NCBI GenBank assembly: GCA_028288545.1
Contig: JAQBNQ010000193.1
Span: forward strand, 1 to 10,322
Source: Bacteroidota bacterium
GTDB taxonomy: Bacteria > Bacteroidota > Bacteroidia > Chitinophagales > LD1
DNA: 10,322 bases
Reading direction: 5' to 3'
A model generated the notes under the pieces. It worked only from the letters and a program-made list of their open reading frames with translations. It made no database searches and had not been told where the DNA came from. Position 1 is the first letter of the stretch, and each line of letters opens with the position of its first letter. The translations under genes were made by a program, and so were the position numbers. This document shows positions 1 to 6,113 of this stretch, piece by piece.

Positions 1-2
1 AA

Positions 3-428
3 AGAGTAGTTTCTGTAGCTTACTTTGCTTTAATAGACTTAAGCAAGGCAAGCCATATACAGGGAGGAACCGATGCCGACGAAGCAAAATGGTTCGATGT
101 AAAAGAACTGCCTACACTGGCATTCGACCACAAGCAGATATTTCAAATTGCCATTGAGCGCTTAAAAAGTAAAATTACTTACAAGCCTATCGCCTTTGAG
201 TTACTCCCTGAAAAATTTGTATTCAGCGACCTCGAAAACATCTACGAAACCATTCTGCAAACCGAAATAAACCGCAGAAACTTTCGCACTAAAATGTTGG
301 CCACCGGCTTGGTGGAGGAACTGGACGAGTATTTAACCGGCGTTTCATTCCGCCCTCCAAAACTGTTCCGCTTTGTAAAAAAGAATTATCAGAAGATGAA
401 GGATAAAGAAGTTAATTTAAGATTTTAA
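3..428 (+). CDS. nrtR: NrtR-type Nudix-related transcriptional regulator, C-terminal part (5' end outside window)
   Basis: The reading frame is open from the window edge and ends with TAA at 426-428, so only about the last 141 residues are seen. The first third is the end of a Nudix fold (a stretch ending in DADEAKWFDVKELP, the usual tail of that domain). The rest reads as the winged-helix part of NrtR proteins: FELLPEKFVFSDLENIYETI, then NRRNFRTKML, then FRPPKLFRF. NrtR proteins are repressors of NAD-metabolism genes that use a degenerate Nudix domain to bind ADP-ribose, which releases them from DNA. The next gene, nadM, starts 9 bases downstream, which supports an NAD role over the sugar-control role of some Bacteroidota relatives. 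The Nudix box and the operator are upstream of the window, so catalytic capacity and binding site cannot be judged. A plain Nudix hydrolase with this C-terminal domain is the main alternative name. Confidence 0.85.
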   Translation, partial: RVVSVAYFALIDLSKASHIQGGTDADEAKWFDVKELPTLAFDHKQIFQIAIERLKSKITYKPIAFELLPEKFVFSDLENIYETILQTEINRRNFRTKMLATGLVEELDEYLTGVSFRPPKLFRFVKKNYQKMKDKEVNLRF

Positions 429-437
429 AGAATTGTT

Positions 438-1325
438 ATGGAAAAGAGTAAAGATATAGGCGTAATAGTAGGGAGGTTCCAGGTGCACGAGTTGCACCCC
501 GGCCATCTTGAACTGATAAACGGTGTTGCCGCTAATCATAAAAGAGTGGTTGTGTTTTTAGGAGTATCCGCAGCCCTCGTTACAAAAAGCAATCCGCTTG
601 ATTTTGTTACCCGTAAAGAAATGCTGTTACAAGCTTTTCCCCATATCACCGTTTTGTCTATCCCCGATACACCGAGCGATATGGATTGGAGCCGCGAACT
701 GGATAAAAGAATACGCGAAGCTTGCCCTATGGGTTCGGTGATGATGTACGGTAGCCGCGATAGTTTCATCACCTATTATCATGGTAGTTTTGCAACTACA
801 GAATTACCAGCGCACCAAAGCACTTCCGGAACTGAAATAAGAAATGGAATAAGCCAGGAGGTAAAAGCCTCTCCCGATTTTAGGGCCGGTGTAATATTTG
901 CCGCTTACAATCAATACCCTAAGGTTTTCCCAACCGTAGATGTGGCCATCATGAAAAGCGACATGGTTTTACTTGGCCGCAAACCAAAGGCAGATAAATT
1001 CAGGTTCATCGGCGGGTTTAGCGATGTAACGGATAATTGTTACGAAGAAGCTGCAGCCCGTGAAGTTGAAGAGGAAACGGGCCTTACCGTTGAAAATATA
1101 AAATACATAGGCTCTGCTAAAATTGACGACTGGCGTTATCGCAGCGAGGTGGACAAAATAATCACCCTCTTTTTTAAGGCGGATTATAAGGAAGGCCAGG
1201 CCAAAGCAAACGACGACATTGTTGAGCTAAAATGGTTTAAAGCAGCAACCCTAAGCGAAGAACAAATAGTAAAGGAACATTACGTTTTATTAAAATTATT
1301 TCACCAAACACAAACCGGGTTATGA
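438..1325 (+). CDS. nadM: Bifunctional NMN adenylyltransferase / Nudix hydrolase (NadM-Nudix)
   Basis: A 295-residue two-domain cytosolic enzyme. Residues 1-165 form a nucleotidyltransferase with GRFQVHELHPGH at 12-23 (family GRFQPxHxGH motif with a small insertion) and STSGTEIRNGI at 128-138, matching the family ISxTxIR signature; this half makes NAD+ from NMN and ATP. Residues 166-295 form a Nudix domain with GGF at 192-194 and AAAREVEEETGL at 205-216, expected to cut ADP-ribose to AMP and ribose 5-phosphate. The Nudix box is slightly irregular: the first conserved glutamate is replaced by Asp/Asn (199-200) and there is one extra residue, while the metal-binding REVEEE core is intact. The fusion is known in cyanobacteria, Francisella and some phages. 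The start follows nrtR by 9 bases and the TGA overlaps the nadV start as ATGA, so co-translation is likely. Confidence 0.93.
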   Translation: MEKSKDIGVIVGRFQVHELHPGHLELINGVAANHKRVVVFLGVSAALVTKSNPLDFVTRKEMLLQAFPHITVLSIPDTPSDMDWSRELDKRIREACPMGSVMMYGSRDSFITYYHGSFATTELPAHQSTSGTEIRNGISQEVKASPDFRAGVIFAAYNQYPKVFPTVDVAIMKSDMVLLGRKPKADKFRFIGGFSDVTDNCYEEAAAREVEEETGLTVENIKYIGSAKIDDWRYRSEVDKIITLFFKADYKEGQAKANDDIVELKWFKAATLSEEQIVKEHYVLLKLFHQTQTGL

Positions 1326-2725
1326 TACACAACAATATTATGCTGCTAACCGACAGCTACAAGATCAGTCACTACAAACAATATCCTGCCAACACCACAC
1401 AGATATACTCTTATTTCGAATCACGCGGAGGAAGATTTGATGACGTTACTTTTTTCGGTCTGCAATATTTATTGAAGAATTACCTGCAGGGCGTTGTTGT
1501 TACCCAACAAAAAATTGACGAGGCCGAAAAACTTTACGCCCAGCACTTCGGTCAGCCAGAATTGTTTTATAAAGAAGGATGGCAGTACATTTTAAGCAAA
1601 CATGGTGGCAAACTTCCGATAAAAATAAAAGCTGTTGCCGAGGGCGCCGTTCTACCGGTGCACAACGCTTTAATTACAGTGGAGAACACCGACCCCGCCT
1701 GTTACTGGCTCACCAATTTTTTAGAAACTCTTTTGGTGCAGGTGTGGTATGGATGCACGGTGGCCACACAATCACGCGAAATAAAAAAACTGATTTGGAA
1801 ATACCTGGACGAAACCGGCGATGTTGGTTTAGTCGATTTTAAGCTCCACGATTTTGGTTTCAGAGGTGTTAGTTCTGTTGAAAGCGCCTCAATCGGTTGC
1901 GCGGCTCACCTGGTAAATTTCAAAGGTACCGATACGGTAGCGGGCTTAAGTTTTATCCAGGATTTCTACAACACTAAAGATGTGTTTGGTTTTTCAATTC
2001 CGGCGGCAGAGCACAGCACCATCACATCATGGGGAAAAGAAAACGAAGCAAAGGCTTACGCCAACATGCTGACTCAATACAGTAAAGGATTGGTAGCCGT
2101 AGTGAGCGACTCTTATGATATATACAATGCCTGCGAAAAATTATGGGGAGAGGAACTGAAAAGCAAAATCCTTAGCCGCGAAGGAACCCTGGTAGTGCGC
2201 CCCGATAGCGGTGAGCCAAAGGAAGTGGTATTGAAAGTAATAAGCATCCTCGGCGAAAAAATTGGTTACACAACCAACGCAAAAGGATATAAAGTGCTGG
2301 ACCCACACATCAGGGTAATACAAGGCGATGGAGTTAATTACGAATCTATCGGCGAGATATTGGAAACACTGAAAAGCAATGGATGGAGCGCAGACAACAT
2401 TGCCTTTGGAATGGGTGGTGCTCTACTACAAAAACTGGACCGCGACACACAGAAGTTTGCTTTTAAATGCAGTTGCGCTGTTGTTGGTGGAGTTGAACGC
2501 GAGGTTTTTAAAGACCCTATTACCGACCAGGGCAAACGCAGCAAACGCGGCAGGTTGAAAGTTATTAAAGACGCGGCCGGTGTTTACAAAACAGTCGGAC
2601 TGAATGAAGCCGGCGAAGATCAACTGCAAACAGTTTTTGAAAACGGCGAACTAAAACGCCAATACACTTTTGAAGAAATAATTGAAAACTCAAAATTATG
2701 GTACGGGAAGAGACAGGCGATTTAA
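1322..2725 (+). CDS. nadV: Nicotinamide phosphoribosyltransferase (NadV/NAMPT)
   Basis: A 467-residue protein, the usual length for this family, that makes NMN from nicotinamide and PRPP, the committing step of one-step nicotinamide salvage. Family blocks are present throughout: LLTDSYKISHYKQYP at 8-22, DFGFRGVSS at 177-185, KGTDTVAG at 201-208, IPAAEHSTITSWG at 226-238, VVSDSYDIYNACEKLWG at 260-276, VVRPDSGEP at 291-299, RVIQGDGV at 331-338 and GMGGALLQKL at 363-372. His231 corresponds to the phosphorylated catalytic histidine of human NAMPT, Asp204 to its nicotinamide-selecting aspartate, and Arg293/Asp295 to ribose-binding residues. No key residue appears lost. It shares ATGA with nadM upstream, and its last 28 bases overlap the macro-domain gene. 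Its PRPP could come from prs downstream. Confidence 0.96.
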   Translation: MIHNNIMLLTDSYKISHYKQYPANTTQIYSYFESRGGRFDDVTFFGLQYLLKNYLQGVVVTQQKIDEAEKLYAQHFGQPELFYKEGWQYILSKHGGKLPIKIKAVAEGAVLPVHNALITVENTDPACYWLTNFLETLLVQVWYGCTVATQSREIKKLIWKYLDETGDVGLVDFKLHDFGFRGVSSVESASIGCAAHLVNFKGTDTVAGLSFIQDFYNTKDVFGFSIPAAEHSTITSWGKENEAKAYANMLTQYSKGLVAVVSDSYDIYNACEKLWGEELKSKILSREGTLVVRPDSGEPKEVVLKVISILGEKIGYTTNAKGYKVLDPHIRVIQGDGVNYESIGEILETLKSNGWSADNIAFGMGGALLQKLDRDTQKFAFKCSCAVVGGVEREVFKDPITDQGKRSKRGRLKVIKDAAGVYKTVGLNEAGEDQLQTVFENGELKRQYTFEEIIENSKLWYGKRQAI

Positions 2726-3138
2726 TACGGGATTCCAAACGATTTGATGTAATTGCCCACGGCGTTAATTGCTTTTGCAAAATGCGAAGTGGCATTGCCA
2801 AACAAGTGGTTCAATTTTTCCCCGAAGCCCAACAGATTGATTTAAGTACAATTGAAGGCGATAGAGGCAAAATGGGTACCATCAATTTTACAAGTAACAC
2901 CAATCCCATTGTTGTAAATGCCTACACCCAATACATGTACGGCACCGACAACATGAAATGCGATTACGATGCGCTTAGAAATTGCATGAAAGCCATAAAA
3001 ACAACTTTCAGCGGCAAAAAAATCGGTCTTCCCCAAATAGGCGCGGGCCTGGCCGGCGGAGATTGGAATATTATAAAACAAATAATTATCGACGAACTAT
3101 CCGATGAAGATGTGACCATTGTTTATTGGGAGAAATGA
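2698..3138 (+). CDS. Macro-domain protein, probable ADP-ribose 1''-phosphate phosphatase or de-ADP-ribosylase
   Basis: A 146-residue stand-alone macro domain. Visible motifs are TGDLI at 6-10, IAHGVNCFCKMRSGIA at 19-34 (the ADP-ribose-binding first loop), VNAYTQ at 73-78, and GLPQIGAGLAGGDW at 110-123 (the phosphate-binding loop). This pattern fits the Poa1p/TARG1-like branch, whose members remove the phosphate from ADP-ribose 1''-phosphate or reverse ADP-ribosylation. The start lies inside nadV, giving a 28-base overlap in another frame; it is favoured because the TGDLI strand must sit at the N-terminus. Location next to NAD salvage genes and KptA makes ADP-ribose phosphate processing a sensible role: KptA releases ADP-ribose 1'',2''-cyclic phosphate, which after ring opening would be a substrate. 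The exact reaction is inferred; a cyclic phosphodiesterase for the opening step is not seen in the window. Confidence 0.88.
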   Translation: MVREETGDLIRDSKRFDVIAHGVNCFCKMRSGIAKQVVQFFPEAQQIDLSTIEGDRGKMGTINFTSNTNPIVVNAYTQYMYGTDNMKCDYDALRNCMKAIKTTFSGKKIGLPQIGAGLAGGDWNIIKQIIIDELSDEDVTIVYWEK

Positions 3139-3201
3139 AAATGAAGAGTAAATAAAATTGAGGAAGCGCGGAGCGGTTCTCCCAAACAGATATTTTCCGC
3201 T

Positions 3202-3292
3202 TCCCTTCTCCCTTTAGGAGAAGGTGCCGAAGGCGGATGAGGTGGGAGTTAGAGCCCGCCCGGATGACCGGTCGGACGGGAGTGCGGGGAGC
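3202..3292. repeat. Intergenic hairpin repeats between macro gene and prs
   Basis: The 182-base gap before prs holds two foldable units. The first is a perfect 8-bp stem (CCTTCTCC at 3204-3211 with GGAGAAGG at 3217-3224, 5-base loop) followed by GTGCCGAAGGCGGATGAGG, a phrase I recall as common in dispersed Bacteroidota intergenic repeats. The second is a GC-rich inverted repeat at 3254-3289 centred on ACCGGT. Neither has a T-run after it, so they look more like dispersed repeat elements than classical terminators. They could slow transcription or protect RNA ends between nadV-macro and prs. Confidence 0.6.
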
Positions 3293-3320
3293 AATCGAAT
3301 AGCAATAAAACCTATAAACC

Positions 3321-4232
3321 ATGAACAACAAACTGATTTTCTCAACCCGCAGTTACGATTACCTGAAACAGGATCTGCTAAAGCAAAACACTTCCTTTAT
3401 TAACGGCGAAGTGGTTTGTACAAAATTTCCGGATGGAGAGTTGTACCAGCAAATTGTACCGGAAGTTGAAGGCAAAGATGCAGTGCTCGTAGGCGGAACT
3501 ATTTCCGACGAGGACACTTTGGAACTGTTCGACCTGGCCTGTGGTTTGGTTAAGGAAGGCGTAATTTCTTTAACCCTCGTTATTCCGTTTATGGCTTACT
3601 CCACTATGGAAAGAGCCGTTAAACACGGCGAAGTGGTAAAAGCAAAAACAAGAGCCATTCTTTTATCAGCGATACCCCATGCACCCATGGGCAATAAAGT
3701 TGTACTGCTCGATTTACACAGCGAGGGCATTCCGCACTACTTCAGCGAAAACATTAGGCCGGTGCATCTGTATTGCAAAAAGATAGTGATGGAAGCAGCC
3801 ATGGCTTTGTACGGAAAAGATTTCGTGCTGTGCAGCACCGACGCCGGCAGGGCAAAATGGGTAGAGTCGCTGGCCAATGATATGGGCATTAATGCAGCCT
3901 TTGTTTTTAAACGCAGGATAAGCGGCGACGAAACAAAGGTCACTTCCATCAGCGCAGATGTAAAAGGAAAAAACGTAGTTATTTACGATGATATGATAAG
4001 AACGGGCGGCTCATTGATAAGTGCAGCCAGGTCATATCACGAGGCAGGTGCAAAAGAAATATCAGTCATCACCACCCACGGATTATTCACCAACAACGCA
4101 GTCGAAAAAATAAAACAAAGCGGAATTATTAAACAGCTTATCAGCACCAACACCCATCCCAACGTTTTAAAAATACAGGACAAGTTTTTAAAAGTTGAAT
4201 CGGTAGCGGAGTTGATAGCGGAACATCTTTAA
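3321..4232 (+). CDS. prs: Ribose-phosphate pyrophosphokinase (PRPP synthetase), divergent NAD-cluster form
   Basis: A 303-residue enzyme of the PRPP synthetase family, making PRPP from ribose 5-phosphate and ATP. Seen motifs are KFPDGE at 35-40 (ATP site), DLHSEGIPHYF at 131-141 with the conserved histidine at 133, STDAGRAKWV at 172-181, KRR at 197-199, and the PRPP-binding loop YDDMIRTGGS at 222-231. The flexible catalytic loop (88-108) departs from the housekeeping RQDRK-type sequence and reads STMERAVKHGE. I infer a specialised paralogue feeding NadV, with ribose 5-phosphate supplied by the Nudix domain of NadM; a separate housekeeping prs would be expected elsewhere in the genome. The start ATG follows a hairpin-rich spacer with no clear promoter, so it may still be read from the upstream genes. 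Confidence in the family is high, in the specialisation moderate. Confidence 0.9.
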   Translation: MNNKLIFSTRSYDYLKQDLLKQNTSFINGEVVCTKFPDGELYQQIVPEVEGKDAVLVGGTISDEDTLELFDLACGLVKEGVISLTLVIPFMAYSTMERAVKHGEVVKAKTRAILLSAIPHAPMGNKVVLLDLHSEGIPHYFSENIRPVHLYCKKIVMEAAMALYGKDFVLCSTDAGRAKWVESLANDMGINAAFVFKRRISGDETKVTSISADVKGKNVVIYDDMIRTGGSLISAARSYHEAGAKEISVITTHGLFTNNAVEKIKQSGIIKQLISTNTHPNVLKIQDKFLKVESVAELIAEHL

Positions 4233-4285
4233 GGGATAAACAAACTAATTGGCGCATAAACATAAAGCAGACGCGAATAGCAAAA

Positions 4286-4436
4286 CACTCTCCTCTCCCT
4301 GATGAATTCCGGAGCTAAACTCCGGAACTCATCGTCCCTCTCCAAAGAGGGACAACTATTGTCTCCCTTTGGAGGGAGACGATTAAATTTTTAGATACCG
4401 CAGGTCTAAAAATGTAATCAGAGGGAGGAGGGCCAA
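4286..4436. repeat. Cluster of four hairpins inside an imperfect outer inverted repeat
   Basis: The spacer between prs and kptA carries four consecutive stem-loops: 4301-4314 with 4320-4333 (13 of 14 pairs, 5-base loop), 4334-4341 with 4346-4353 (8 of 8), 4361-4368 with 4373-4380 (8 of 8), and 4388-4395 with 4405-4412 (8 of 8, A/T-rich). The edges also mirror each other loosely: CTCTCCCTGAT near 4294-4304 against ATCAGAGGGAGGAGGG at 4417-4432. The layout suggests a compact dispersed or mobile element, or a structured leader upstream of kptA. The last hairpin is T-rich on one arm and A-rich on the other, so it could end transcription weakly in either direction. Confidence 0.65.
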
Positions 4437-4495
4437 AAGGCAATGAACGGCACACTTATGATTTACGACCTAACTGAATTTAAAAAACAATAACA

Positions 4496-5041
4496 ATGAG
4501 CGACAAACACAAAAACACCAGCAAATTCATAAGCCTGGTACTACGTCATAAACCCGAAGAGATCGGGTTGATACTAGACGAAAACGGCTGGGCCGATACC
4601 CAGGAACTAATTGACAAAATGAATGCCACCGGCCCAAAGATCAATCTGGCAACTTTAAAAGAAATTGTAGCCACCAACGATAAAAAGCGTTTCGCCTTTA
4701 ATGACGACTACAGTAAAATAAGAGCCAACCAGGGCCACAGCATTGAAGTTGACCTGCAACTAAAACCGCAAACGCCTCCCGATATTCTTTACCATGGCAC
4801 GGCCGACAGATTCTTAGACGCCATTATGCAAAACGGCCTCAACAAAATGAGCCGGCAACATGTACATCTTTCAGCGAGCCTCTCAACCGCCACCAACGTT
4901 GGCCAAAGACATGGCCGCCCAATCGTTTTAATTGTTGATGCGAAACAAATGGAGGCAGATGGTGTTAACTTTTACCTTTCGGATAATGAGGTTTGGTTGA
5001 CGGAGCATGTGGCGGTGAAGTATTTAACGAAAAAACAATGA
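4496..5041 (+). CDS. kptA: RNA 2'-phosphotransferase, Tpt1/KptA family
   Basis: A 181-residue protein of normal length for the family. Tpt1/KptA enzymes remove an internal RNA 2'-phosphate by moving it to NAD+, releasing nicotinamide and ADP-ribose 1'',2''-cyclic phosphate; some can also cap RNA ends with ADP-ribose. Signatures in order: SKFISLVLRHKP at 9-20, DENGW at 28-32, RANQGHS at 76-82, YHGT at 99-102, MSRQHVHLS at 118-126, RHG at 138-140 and SDNEVWLTEHV at 162-172. The Arg/His/Arg/Arg set expected for catalysis (R17, H81, R120, R138 region) is present. Most bacteria have no known tRNA-splicing need for it, so its substrate is open; the NAD-salvage neighbours suggest its products are recycled locally. 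A hairpin cluster separates it from prs. A degenerate copy of its 3' end lies at 6114-6205. Confidence 0.95.
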   Translation: MSDKHKNTSKFISLVLRHKPEEIGLILDENGWADTQELIDKMNATGPKINLATLKEIVATNDKKRFAFNDDYSKIRANQGHSIEVDLQLKPQTPPDILYHGTADRFLDAIMQNGLNKMSRQHVHLSASLSTATNVGQRHGRPIVLIVDAKQMEADGVNFYLSDNEVWLTEHVAVKYLTKKQ

Positions 5042-5115
5042 ACACTAAACTGTGGCACCCGGTAGCAGAGAAATTAATACTACTACCATAGCAAGACATT
5101 TAATGGAAAGTGTCT

Positions 5116-5231
5116 CACAGGCCGCTCCTATGGAGCTCCTTTCAGGCTAAAATGCAATTACTACAAACAGGTCGCTCCTCTGGAGCTATCTCCCGTCAAA
5201 CTTCTGCAAACAGGGTTGCTTCTATGGAGCA
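5116..5231 (+). repeat. Three plus-oriented REP-like repeats, left cluster
   Basis: Hairpin cores sit at 5124-5136 (GCTCC TAT GGAGC), 5174-5186 (GCTCC TCT GGAGC) and 5218-5230 (GCTTC TAT GGAGC, a G-T wobble). Each is preceded by a C/A-rich lead ending in CAGGCC, CAGGTC or CAGGGTT; the second and third also carry CAAACAGG. The first two form a doublet that recurs at 5828-5900. The 323 bases between kptA and the transposase stop hold these and the next doublet, and no gene that I can support. Confidence 0.75.
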
Positions 5232-5278
5232 AGAAATGCTGGTTGCAAGTAATTTGGCATGATTGAATTTTTGGAAAT

Positions 5279-5353
5279 ATCTCCGTAGGAGTGACCCGTT
5301 TGTAGCAAGATTATTTAGAAGCAAAAGCCGGCTCCTACGAAGCGGCCTGTTAA
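5279..5353 (-). repeat. Minus-oriented REP-like doublet, left of transposase
   Basis: Two inverted-orientation copies: CTCC GTA GGAG at 5281-5291 (4-bp stem) and a copy at 5331-5343 that reads GCTTC GTA GGAGC on the minus strand. They are joined by a spacer containing TGTAGCAAGATTATTTAGAAG. The whole doublet recurs nearly unchanged, same orientation, at 6025-6098 on the other side of the transposase. Confidence 0.75.
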
Positions 5354-5364
5354 AATTGGCCGGC

Positions 5365-5826
5365 TCACTCAATCCATTCAAACAAATATTTCTCATCATA
5401 CTCAACCTCAAATTTTTGAAGAAAGTCCAAATACTCCTCTTTGAAGGTTCTCTTCCTATGATGTTCTTCCTGGTTTAAAATGTATTTGACCACCTCATCC
5501 AATTGACTGCGCGAATATGAAAATGCGCCAAACCCTTCCTGCCAATTAAATTGTCCGCGAATCCATTTGCTGTCATTTATAAAATTTGAAGAACCGGTTT
5601 TAATATCTCTTACAAGATCGGAAATTGCCATTGACGGTTTCAAACCAACAAGTAGATGAGCATGGTCCGGCATACAAAATACTGATAACATCTTTTGACC
5701 ATCACCTTTAACGATACCGGTGATATATTTATTCAATTCTTCACGATGTTGTTTAGGAATGAGGTTCTGTCTTCCTTTAACAGCAAAAACAATCTGAATA
5801 TAGATTTGTGAATAGGTATTTGGCAT
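5365..5826 (-). CDS. tnpA: IS200/IS605-family Y1 (HUH) transposase, RAYT-like
   Basis: A 153-residue single-domain protein, the usual size for TnpA of this family, which cuts and joins single-stranded DNA at hairpins. The HUH metal site is PDHAHLLVG at 53-61 (His55, His57). The catalytic tyrosine is Tyr115 in VVKYILNQEEHH, with Gln119 in the position of the third metal ligand. No stop or frameshift interrupts it, so it could be active. The sequence is of the type widely labelled IS200/IS605 transposase in Bacteroidota. No TnpB gene is present. The start codon lies 2 bases from a hairpin repeat and the stop about 13 bases from another, so the gene and its repeats form one unit. It is transcribed against all neighbouring genes. 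Confidence 0.92.
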   Translation of the reverse strand: MPNTYSQIYIQIVFAVKGRQNLIPKQHREELNKYITGIVKGDGQKMLSVFCMPDHAHLLVGLKPSMAISDLVRDIKTGSSNFINDSKWIRGQFNWQEGFGAFSYSRSQLDEVVKYILNQEEHHRKRTFKEEYLDFLQKFEVEYDEKYLFEWIE

Positions 5827-5827
5827 A

Positions 5828-5900
5828 TAACAGGCCGCTCCTATGGAGCTGTTTTATGGGTTAAACTATTTTCTACAAACATAACGCTCCTACTGAGCTC
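5828..5900 (+). repeat. Plus-oriented REP-like doublet, right cluster
   Basis: The first copy has its core at 5837-5849 (GCTCC TAT GGAGC) with lead TAACAGGCC. The second, at 5886-5898, is decayed (GCTCC TAC TGAGC, one mismatch) with lead ACAAACATAAC. Order, spacing and the CTACAAAC phrase between them match the doublet at 5116-5187, so the two doublets are copies of one another. Confidence 0.7.
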
Positions 5901-5986
5901 CTGCAAACCAGCATTTGTGTAAAGTACGAGATCCTCTTGCTCCTTAGCGCAACCTGTGGTAGAAAGTTGCAAATTGAAATTCATAA

Positions 5987-6100
5987 GTTCGGAACGACCT
6001 GTTTACGCCAATTTAATTGAGTTGAAGCTCCAGAGGAGCGACCTGTTTGTAGCAAGATAATTTAGAAGAAAAAACAGCTCCGTAGGAGCGACCTGTTAGA
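5987..6100 (-). repeat. Minus-oriented REP-like repeats, right cluster
   Basis: Cores at 6027-6039 (GCTCC AGA GGAGC) and 6077-6089 (GCTCC GTA GGAGC), each followed on the plus strand by GACCTGTT, the reverse of the lead. Between them is TGTAGCAAGATAATTTAGAAG, shared with the doublet at 5279-5353. A decayed copy (GTTCGGAACGACCTGTT) sits at 5987-6003. From 5827 to 6298 I see only these repeats, the kptA fragment that follows, and nothing else I can call a gene. Confidence 0.7.
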
Positions 6101-6113
6101 CAAACCAAACGAT

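Larger units (their letters stand above)
5116..6100. mobile_element. REP/RAYT-like (or IS200/IS605-like) module: Y1 transposase with flanking hairpin repeats
   Basis: A single Y1 transposase gene is bracketed on both sides by clusters of a short repeat with lead ACAGGYC and hairpin core GCTCC-NNN-GGAGC. The innermost copies (5828-5850 and 5328-5352) both use the variant TAACAGGCCGCT, begin 2 and about 13 bases from the ends of the gene, and point away from it. Wider doublets recur on each side in the same order. Many hairpins around a lone small transposase fit REP-associated tyrosine transposases; a single IS200-type insertion would normally have one hairpin per end. Exact element ends and target site are not determined. 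Confidence 0.7.

Noticed and set aside
4443..4493. A 16-codon open frame ending 2 bases before the kptA start
   Set aside because: It could be a leader peptide or the tail of a lost gene, but an in-frame stop at 4407-4409 closes it upstream, and there is no ribosome-binding or conservation evidence.
5116..6100. CRISPR array
   Set aside because: The repeats vary, occur in both orientations, have irregular spacing and carry a transposase between them; no cas gene is present.
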